Below, piece by piece: positions 55,257-63,100 of a stretch of DNA of 64,000 bases (position 1 is the first letter of the stretch; each line of letters begins with the position of its first letter). The notes beneath the pieces were generated by a model. That model had not been told where the DNA came from. It ran no database searches and was given only the letters and a program-made list of their open reading frames with translations. The position numbers and the translations under genes are program-made. The stretch covers positions 4,712,001-4,776,000 of the forward strand of contig NZ_JBMHJM010000001.1 of assembly GCF_049747295.1 (NCBI RefSeq), written 5' to 3'. The stretch comes from Afipia sp049747295 (GTDB taxonomy: Bacteria > Pseudomonadota > Alphaproteobacteria > Rhizobiales > Xanthobacteraceae).

Positions 55257-55384
55257 CGGATCAACGGACGTATTTTTCGTGAGAGCGAAGTCCAGGCATT
55301 GCCGCCTCGTTAGTGAAGCGCGACTCGATTGATGGCAGTTGAACCTGGATCAATTGGCCGACATCGTTGTGATGATGTCACAAT

Positions 55385-55416
55385 CGGGCGGCAAGTTCGA
55401 CGGGCGGCAAGTTCGA
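55385..55416. repeat. Perfect 16-bp tandem duplication
   Basis: cgggcggcaagttcga occurs twice in direct tandem (55385-55400 and 55401-55416). The second copy runs into the tRNA-end-like repeat, suggesting a local duplication at a recombination joint. Confidence 0.85.
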
Positions 55417-55433
55417 AACTCCCGGAGCGCGCC
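55411..55433 (+). repeat. Candidate attR: imperfect copy of tRNA-Arg 3' end
   Basis: gttcgaaactcccggagcgc-gcc matches the tRNA-Arg segment 51484-51506 with two mismatches. It lies at the edge of the tract holding the autotransporter and the truncated GGDEF gene. Similarity to the tRNA stops at both ends of this segment. No CCA follows. Confidence 0.4.
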
Positions 55434-55859
55434 GAAACGCCACCATTCAGAACATAACCGCGATCATTGCCGATACTTTTTGTGACGTCGTCGGCGCTCT
55501 CGATCGAAGCGGACGTCGGACGCGAGCAGATTGGATGAAGAGTGATCTCGACAGATCGCAGCCATCTGCGTCGCATTCGCGAGCTCGAAGAGATCGCCCT
55601 ACAAACTTCAGAAAGTCTTTTCGGGAGTTCGACCGAAATTCTTGTTTAAAATTGTTTTCATCGAATTTGTATCGTCTGTCGCCACACAAGCGCCCTGACT
55701 TGCTCCTTGTATAGGTGTCGAGGCCGCATCGTGCGACGTCGCGCGCGCTGCGTTGGGCGAGACTTCGAAATCTTCGGAAATCGGGATGCAGGTATCACGC
55801 CCGCCCGGGTCGTGTCTGGATTCTCGAGCCGGACAGTGGTGGCTTAGGACTAAGAGTAA
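55434..55859. other. Intergenic region beyond the att-like repeat
   Basis: I see no convincing gene in these 426 bases. Part of it (55590-55700) is visibly A/T-rich. Short open frames on both strands lack a Shine-Dalgarno and any recognisable motif. The promoter of the following secreted gene probably lies here. Confidence 0.5.
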
Positions 55860-55862
55860 GTG

Positions 55863-57263
55863 ATGCTGTGGACAGCTCCGTACTGGTCGATACGTCTGCT
55901 TTTTGTGCTCGCGGCGGCCGTCTCCTCATTCCCTGCCACTGCTCAGGTGAGCAAAACCAATCCTTCTGCCTCGTCAACCAAAGTCACGTTAGGTGCCATT
56001 CGTTGGGATAATTGGAGTCTCGACAGCCCTTATGGGCAGGTCCTGGCCGATCCAGGATTACGCGAGCGCGTTCCGTATTACACAGAACGTCTGCCGAATG
56101 GACATCTGGGTTTTCCCGGAAACACCGAAAGAGCCCTCAATGCCGATGTGCACTACGCGAAGGCCGCAGGCTTGGACTATTTCATATTTGGCTATTACCT
56201 GGAGAGTGCGTCTTGGGGACGTAATCCCAATAGTGCCGTAGCGCTCAATCGGGCGCTCACGAATTTTGTCAGCCTCCCGGACAAGCTCGGCATCAAGTAC
56301 GCTCTGAATTTTAATCTGTCATTCCCGTCGCGTGATGTGCCGATGGTGAGTGCTGCAATCAGCAAGGCGCTCCTTGGGCCCGATTACATGCGGACGAGCG
56401 ACGGCTCGGCCCCGGTGTTTTTCCTGGTTGGGACAATGGAGCCATGGCTCAAAGGTCTGGGCGGCGAGGAGGGCGCAAAAGCAGCCCTGAACGATATGCG
56501 GAATCGCGTAAAGAACGCCACCGGTCAAAATCTCTATCTGGTTGCTTTGCTCTTCAACCTGCCTGAGACGGGCCCCGTTGCTCACAGGCTGGGATTCGAT
56601 GCGACGAGTACATATGCGACCGCGCTTGGGGCGAGTGGAAAATCTCTATCGTACGCCAGTTGCGCCGCCCTCGCACAGAACGCATGGCAAGCTGAAGCCA
56701 AAGACGGCGCGGGAGGTTTCCTGCCAACCGTTACGCTCGGGTGGGATTATCGTCCGGCGTTGCGCGATCCTCACGAAAAGAAAAGTCGCAAACCGAATCC
56801 TGATTGGTGTCAACCTGCCACCGATGGGGAATGGATACAGCAAATCCGTGATGCAATAGAAGAGGCGGCGAACAATCCGCGCAACGATCGCTTCCAGAGT
56901 GTGGTGTTATATGCCTGGAACGAAAGTTCCGAAGGTGGCTGGATTCAGCCAACGCTATCTGAGGGCGTGCGACGGCTCAAAGTGATAGCAAACGCGGTAG
57001 ATCGACACCCGACAATTCCGCCTTTCAAGCTCACGTGGCCGACCCAAATTGATCCAAAGACGTGTGCCGTTGGCTCGTCATCGATATCAACTGCAACGGC
57101 AGATGCCGGATGCAAATCGCCCAGTGATGCGATGACGATTGCGTGGCCATGTCCGCCAGGTACGCAGATTGCCAGCGATGAATTGCGCCAAGGACCGTCA
57201 GAGGAAGGGGAAAAAATACAGCCTATCTGGCAGGAGAGGCTTTGCGTTCCACAGGAAAGATGA
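55863..57263 (+). CDS. Secreted GH99/WbsX-like (glycan-active) protein
   Basis: A 466-residue protein with a signal peptide (SIRLLFVLAAAVSSFPATAQ). The barrel-like body resembles GH99/GH71-like and WbsX-type domains: GAIRWDNWSLDSPYG, AKAAGLDYFIFGYYLESASWGRN and the C-terminal YAWNESSEGGWIQPT. In those families the AWNE acidic residue lies in the active-site region. The last 90 residues form a Cys-containing tail (about four Cys). ATG 55863 is next to a GTG at 55860. Codon use is visibly more A/T-rich than in the ribosomal region, a sign of transfer. Substrate unknown. Confidence 0.7.
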   Translation: MLWTAPYWSIRLLFVLAAAVSSFPATAQVSKTNPSASSTKVTLGAIRWDNWSLDSPYGQVLADPGLRERVPYYTERLPNGHLGFPGNTERALNADVHYAKAAGLDYFIFGYYLESASWGRNPNSAVALNRALTNFVSLPDKLGIKYALNFNLSFPSRDVPMVSAAISKALLGPDYMRTSDGSAPVFFLVGTMEPWLKGLGGEEGAKAALNDMRNRVKNATGQNLYLVALLFNLPETGPVAHRLGFDATSTYATALGASGKSLSYASCAALAQNAWQAEAKDGAGGFLPTVTLGWDYRPALRDPHEKKSRKPNPDWCQPATDGEWIQQIRDAIEEAANNPRNDRFQSVVLYAWNESSEGGWIQPTLSEGVRRLKVIANAVDRHPTIPPFKLTWPTQIDPKTCAVGSSSISTATADAGCKSPSDAMTIAWPCPPGTQIASDELRQGPSEEGEKIQPIWQERLCVPQER

Positions 57264-57295
57264 CAGCGACGATTCCATAGTGATTGGGGGTTCCA

Positions 57296-58036
57296 ATGAA
57301 TGAAGTCTGGAGTGACGAGAATAACTTCGCGATCAACGGCATGAAGTTTTGTCTGATTAGGCAGAACTTCAATGACGCCAGGACGACAAAGGATACCATC
57401 GCGATCATCAAGAACCGCGGGATGATTGATCGATACAAGAGCCTCATTCGCGAGAACGCGGTGACCAATATCCTGGAGTTTGGCATTTTCGAAGGTGGCT
57501 CAGCTTTGCTTCTTGCCGCAATCGAGGAACGCGTCAAATTCGTTGGTATTGATATTAGACCTCCCAGCCCAGCTGTTCTCGGCCTGATACGGGACCATGG
57601 TCTCACGGACCGCGTAAAATTATATTACAACACATCACAGGGCGACACCGCGCGTGTTCAGACAATCATCAAGACGGAGTTTCCCGGACAACGAATAGAT
57701 ATGATTATCGACGACGCCTCTCATCAATACGAACTCTCCCGAGCAAGCTTTGAGGCGTCCTTCCACTATCTCAAGAATGAAGGTCTCTATCTCATCGAAG
57801 ATTGGGCCTGGGCTCATTGGGAGGAGCCTTATCAGACGCAGCTATGGGCTGATATGCCGGCACTTACCAACCTCATCTTCGAGCTCGTCATGCTCTGTGG
57901 GAGCAGGCCGGACATCATATCGGAAATGAGTGTGCAAAAGGCGATCGCCATTTTCCGCAAGGGCGGACAAGAGGTCGGAAATTTCAGCCTGTCAAAGCTC
58001 TACCGCCATCGTAACAGATGGACCCCCGCACTGTAG
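57296..58036 (+). CDS. Class I SAM-dependent methyltransferase (CmcI/sugar-O-methyltransferase type)
   Basis: A 246-residue protein with a Rossmann-like fold. The SAM-binding motif is ILEFGIFEGGSALLLAA, then VGIDIRPP, and the acid motif IDMIIDDASHQYELSRASFE recalls the CmcI/cephalosporin-hydroxylase-like methyltransferases, with a probable metal site. The WAWAHWEEPYQ loop is unusual. GGGGG sits 4-8 bases before ATG 57296. It follows the GH99-like gene after 32 bases and shares its A/T-rich character, suggesting a joint role in modifying or displaying a surface glycan. Confidence 0.82.
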   Translation: MNEVWSDENNFAINGMKFCLIRQNFNDARTTKDTIAIIKNRGMIDRYKSLIRENAVTNILEFGIFEGGSALLLAAIEERVKFVGIDIRPPSPAVLGLIRDHGLTDRVKLYYNTSQGDTARVQTIIKTEFPGQRIDMIIDDASHQYELSRASFEASFHYLKNEGLYLIEDWAWAHWEEPYQTQLWADMPALTNLIFELVMLCGSRPDIISEMSVQKAIAIFRKGGQEVGNFSLSKLYRHRNRWTPAL

Positions 58037-58151
58037 GACGCCATCTCTCGTCGTGGATCGAAGGCCGACGTCAGTGCGCCATTTCCCGGAAAATTAGCGA
58101 ACATCGAGCGTGCGGTTTCGCCGCTCTCTTTCGCTGAATTGCATCCCGGAA

Positions 58152-58412
58152 TTAACGACGTCCGACGCGATTGACGGGGCCGCCGCGGTTCATCGGCGTT
58201 CCGGGCCGGACCGCCTCGCGGGCCGCTGCGCGTGCGACTGGGCGTGGCCTCAGGACGACGCCTGGTCGTGCGACGCAGCTCGGGGGATAGCCAATGTATT
58301 GGCAGTAGACGACGGCGCCCGCTGGCTCGCTATTCACGATCATTCCCGTCGAACCAAACAGGGCACTCAGTGCCAGTCCGGTGAATGTCACTGACAATCG
58401 AAGTCGACGCAT
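58152..58412 (-). CDS. Small secreted Pro/Arg-rich hypothetical protein
   Basis: An 86-residue protein. A signal peptide (RLRLSVTFTGLALSALFGSTGMIVNSEPAGA) is followed by VVYCQYIGYPPSCVARPGVVLRPRP, with two cysteines, and a Pro/Arg/Val tail. GGAGGA on the coding strand decides the start at 58412 over one nine codons upstream. Function unknown; similar to small exported proteins common in this group. Confidence 0.75.
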   Translation of the reverse strand: MRRLRLSVTFTGLALSALFGSTGMIVNSEPAGAVVYCQYIGYPPSCVARPGVVLRPRPVARAAAREAVRPGTPMNRGGPVNRVGRR

Positions 58413-58481
58413 GACTTCCTCCCATGGGTTGTTCTGCATTCAGCGGCATCAAAGAGGCTTCGGCCGACTCTCACCTCGGCG

Positions 58482-59807
58482 TCACTCGTCATATTCCCTC
58501 GAAATATCCCTCCCGGTGTAGTCAGGCATCAGCGATGCCGCCGCAAGGCTCACGACCGCGCAAGCCGCGATGTAGATCGCGATCGCGTAGCCGGAATGAT
58601 ACGCGGCGAACAGCGCTGTCGCGATGAGGGGAGCTGGGCCGCCGGCAATGATTGACGCGAGTTGGTAACCGAGCGATGCGCCGCTGTAGCGCAACCGCGG
58701 CGTAAAGGCCTCGGCGATGAGCGCCGCCTGCGGTCCATATTGCATGTTGTGCGGGATCAGCGACAGCACGATCGCGATGAACACCAGCGATGGAATCGCG
58801 GTATCCACCAGTCCGAAGTAAATGAAGCCGAACACGCCGACTGTGGCCGCACCGATCAAGTACATTTTCCTGCGCCCGATGCGGTCGGAGATATGACCCG
58901 ACAGCGGAATGGTGATGAACGAGACGCACGAGGCCACCAGCACTGCGCTCAGGATCAGATCGCGCGAGAGGTGCAGCGTGTTGACGGCATAAGCGAAGAT
59001 AAACGCGGTGAAGATATAGAACGGCGCTTGCTCGGACATTCGCAGCAACGCCGACAGGAGGATCTCCTTCGGATGCTTCCTGAAGACCTCGACAATGGGG
59101 GCTTTCTCAACTTTGTTTTTATTCAATACTTCTTGGAAGACCGGCGTCTCAAGGATGCCGAGGCGAATCCAGAGTCCAACGCCGACGAGGACGATCGACA
59201 GTGCAAAGGGAATGCGCCATCCCCAGGTCATGAACTGGTCACCCGACCATTGACTGACTGCGAGAACCACGAGGTTCGAGAGGAACAGGCCGCACGGCAC
59301 GCCGAACTGCGGCCAGGATGCCACAAAACCGCGGTGACCATAGGTGCGTGACCACTCCATGGCGAGCAACACCGATCCGCCCCATTCACCGCCGACGCCG
59401 ATTCCCTGAAACATCCGCAACACCGTCAGGATGACGGCGCCCCAGATTCCGATCGAGGCATAGGTCGGCACGAACGCGACGAGGAATGTCGCAATACCCA
59501 TGCATAGGAGCGTGGCAATAAGTGTTGCTTTGCGGCCGATGCGATCACCGAAATGGCCGAAGATGGCAGCACCGATCGGGCGCCCGACAAAGCCGATGAA
59601 GTAGGTGCCGAACGCAGCCAGCGTTCCGGTTAACGGATCTTCATTGGGAAAATAGAGCTTGCCAAAGACGAGCCCGGCAGCAGTGCCGTAGAGGAAGAAG
59701 TCGTACCATTCGATCGCGGTGCCGATGGTTGCTGCGACCACCGCCTTGCGTAACTGTGCACTATGGTCCGACGGGGACAGGTTTGCATGCGTAACGAGAG
59801 TAGCCAT
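58482..59807 (-). CDS. MFS transporter, metabolite:H+ symporter (MHS) family
   Basis: A 441-residue inner-membrane transporter with twelve segments. AATIGTAIEWYDFFLYGTAAGLVF at TM1 and GFVGRPIGAAIFGHFGDRIGRKATL (the signature loop) are diagnostic of the MHS/ProP-ShiA-type group; FQGIGVGGEWGGSVLLAMEWS follows. AGGGGAAG on the coding strand lies 6 bases before the ATG. The substrate is likely a dicarboxylate, shikimate or osmolyte; not determined. Confidence 0.92.
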   Translation of the reverse strand: MATLVTHANLSPSDHSAQLRKAVVAATIGTAIEWYDFFLYGTAAGLVFGKLYFPNEDPLTGTLAAFGTYFIGFVGRPIGAAIFGHFGDRIGRKATLIATLLCMGIATFLVAFVPTYASIGIWGAVILTVLRMFQGIGVGGEWGGSVLLAMEWSRTYGHRGFVASWPQFGVPCGLFLSNLVVLAVSQWSGDQFMTWGWRIPFALSIVLVGVGLWIRLGILETPVFQEVLNKNKVEKAPIVEVFRKHPKEILLSALLRMSEQAPFYIFTAFIFAYAVNTLHLSRDLILSAVLVASCVSFITIPLSGHISDRIGRRKMYLIGAATVGVFGFIYFGLVDTAIPSLVFIAIVLSLIPHNMQYGPQAALIAEAFTPRLRYSGASLGYQLASIIAGGPAPLIATALFAAYHSGYAIAIYIAACAVVSLAAASLMPDYTGRDISREYDE

Positions 59808-60105
59808 GGCACTTCCCCTGATTGGTTGTTGCCCCCCAGGGTCAGGACCGGCTTTGAGCCGTCCATTATCAGTAACATCTTACTCCTGGCGCGGCGTGAC
59901 TGAAAGCTGTGCCTCGCTCAGGTTGAATTATCTTCGCGGGAAAATATGCGGTCTGAGGCGGAACAACGCGACGACATGTCCGTTCGCAACCAAAGGTGCC
60001 AGACTGAAGAGCCCCAATGAAGCATCACGCAAAGTCGCGGGCTTCCGTCGCCGCTACCTTCGCCACTCTTAGCCGCATCGCTTCAGTCTCCACCTCATCC
60101 TCTCT
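59808..60105. other. Intergenic region between two minus-strand genes
   Basis: No gene is evident in about 298 bases. It should hold the promoter of the MHS transporter and the 3' end of the large exoprotein unit; no strong hairpin with a T-run was seen on either strand. Confidence 0.5.
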
Positions 60106-63100
60106 TCACGCCGCCAGCTGCGGTCTGAACACCACATCCGAATAGTAGTTGGACGCACCGAAGGTGCTGGTCGGGAAGAGACCGGTGGTGCCGTTGCCGC
60201 CATATCCATAGACGCCGTTGCCGCCGGCCACGCCGGTGGTGGATGGCGCTGTTAGTGGGCCGCTGGTGAGCGGGCTGGTGAAGAAGTTGTTGGTCGCCGC
60301 ATAGGCGCCGTTGGTGTGGTAGGACGTGACGTACGTGGTGTTGGCGTTGATGTTCACCGGCGTCGCTAGCGTCACGGTCTGCCAACCGCTGGCAGATGTG
60401 TTGCTGAAGGTCGCACTCGCAAGCTTCGTTCCCGTCGAGGTCCACAGGCTGAGCAGGTCGGAGCCGGTATCGCTCGGGCTGCGGTAGAATTTCAGTGCAG
60501 TGATCTGGCCGGCGGTGGACGAGGTGAACTTCATCCCGAGCTCGATTGGCGTGCCGTCGGTGAGGCTGGTCTGGGTCGGTGTGGTCGTGGCGCTGAAGAA
60601 GCTTACCGGGCTCGGCGGTGGCTGGGTTGATGTGGTCACGTTGAGGCTGACGTTCGCTGTCGCGGTGCCGCCGCGTCCGTCCGAGATCGTGTAGCTGAAG
60701 CCCGCCGCGCCGGTGTAGCCGGTGTCCGGAGTGAAGGTGATGGTGTTGTTCTGCGTGTTGAGTGCGGCGGTGCCGTGGCTCGTTGTGGTTGTGTTCGCAG
60801 CGGTAATCGTCAGCGGGTCATTGTTCGGATCGCTGTCGTTGGCGAGCAACGATGCCGCAGAGATCACGACGGGCGTGTTGAGCGTCACCGCAGGCCCGGC
60901 ATCGTTGGCCGCCACCGGCGGCTGGTTGGTGTTGCCGGTCGAGCCGTTGAACACCACGTCGACCCAGTAGTTGGCTGCGCCGAAGGTGCTGGTGGGGAAT
61001 ACGCTGGTGGTGTTGTTGCCGCCGTAGGAATAGACGCCGTTGCCGCCCGATGTCGATGTGGATGGCGCCGTCAGCGGGCTGCTGGTGATAGCGGAGGTAA
61101 AGAAGTTATTGGTCGCCACATAGGTGCCGGCGGTGTGATAGGACGCGACATAGGTGGTGTTGGCATTGATGTTGACCGGCGTTGACAGTGTCACCGTCTG
61201 CCAGCCGCTGGCAGATGTGTTGCTGAAGGTCGCGGTCGCAAGCTTCGCCCCTGCGGACGTCCACAGGCTGAGCAGATCCGGGCCGGTGTCGCCAGGGCTG
61301 CGATAAAACTTCAAGGCCGTGATCTGACCTGCACTCGACGAGGTGAACTTCATTCCAAGTTCCAGTGGCGTGCCGTCGGTGACGCTGGTCTGTGCCGGCG
61401 TGTTCGACGCGCTGAAGAAACTGACCGCGCCGGGTGGCGGAGGCGTTGACGTGGTCGTCACGCCGATGCTGAAGGTCTCGCTGGTGGTGAGGCTGCCGAG
61501 ATCGGTGGCCGTCACTCTGACGTTGAGCGTGCCGACGTTTGCAGCCGCCGGCGTGCCGCTGAATGTGCGTGTGGTGGCGTTGAACGCCAGCCACGCGGGA
61601 AGGGCTGCGCCACTGGCGAGCGTCGCCGAATAGGTCAGCGTGTCGCCGTTATCGGGGTCGACGAAGGTATTCGCAGGCAGCACCAGCGAGAACGCCGAGC
61701 CGACCACCGCGTTCTGGTTGGCGGTTTGCGTCGCCAGCGCCGGCGCGTCATTTGCACCGTGGATGGTGACGGTGAGCGTCGTGGTGGAGGTGGCGCCGGC
61801 GGTGTCGCGCACGGTGTAGCTGAACACATCGGTCAGCGTATTAGTCGAGAGCCGCAGCGCCTGCACGGCGGTCAATGTCTCGTTGACCGTGTAGGTGAAG
61901 ACCCCCGAAGCGCTGAGCACGAGGCTTCCGAATGTGCCGTTGAGCGCAGAGCCAAGCGTGCCTGCGGTCGAACCGAAGCTGACGGCGCTCACCGTCTTGG
62001 TGTCGCCTGTATCCGGGTCGGTATCGTTGGTGAGCACATTGCCCGTGGCGGATGAGCCGCCAGAGCCGTTGGCCGTGCCGCCGCGTTCGGTGGCATCAGC
62101 CGTGTCGGCAACGGCGGTCGGTGTCGTGTTGGTGCCGCCGCCGGTCGAGCCGTTGAACACCACATCGATCCAGTAGTTGGCCGCGCCGAAGGTGCTGGTT
62201 GGGAAGACGCTGGTGGTGTTGTTGCCGCCATAACTATAGACGCCGTTGCCGCCGGCTGCGCTGGAAGAGGGCGCTGTCAGCGGGCCGCTTGTGACCGCGG
62301 AGGCAAAGTAGTTGTTGGTCGCCGCGTAAGCGTTGCTGGTGTGATAGGAGGCGACGTAAGTGGTGTTGGCATTGATATTCACCGGCGTCGGCAGGATCAC
62401 GGTCTGCCAGCCAGTTGCCGCGGTGTTGCTGAAGGTGGCGCTTCCCAGCTTCGTGCCGGTTGAGGTCCACAGGCTGAGCAGATCCGGGCCGGTGTCGCTC
62501 GAGCTGCGATAAAACTTCAAGGCGGTGATCTGACCGGCGGTGGAGGAGGTGAACTTCATCCCGAGTTCCAGCGGCGTGCCGTCGCTGAGATCGGTTTGTG
62601 CCGGCGTATTCGCCGCGGTGAAGAAACTCACGCCGGTAGGGACTGGCGTAACGTTGAGGCTGACATTGGCCGACGCCGTGCCGCCGCGTCCGTCGGAGAT
62701 GGTGTAGCTGAAGCCGGCCGCGCCGGTGTAGCCGCTCTGCGGTGTGAATGTGATGGTGTTGTTCTGGGTATTGAGTGCGACGGTGCCGTGGCTGTTCGCG
62801 TTTGTGTTCACTGCGGTAATCGTGAGCGGATCACCGTTCGGATCGCTGTCATTGGCAATCAGGGATGCCGCCGCGATGGTGAGAGGCGTGTTCAGCAGCA
62901 CTGAAATCCCGGTATCATTGGCGGCAACGGGCGGAACGTTGCTGGTTCCGATCGACGGGTTGAACATGACGTCGACCCAGAAGTTCGTCGACTGGAAGGT
63001 GTTCGTCGGGAATTGACTGTTGCCATAAGCGTAGACGCCGTTGCCGCTGGCGGGCGCGGTGAGCGGGCCGCTGGTGACATTCGTCGTGAAGTAATCCTGC

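Noticed and set aside
55447..55689. 80-residue minus-strand frame in the gap after the att-like repeat
   Set aside because: No ribosome-binding site, no recognisable motif, mixed composition; cannot be supported as a gene.
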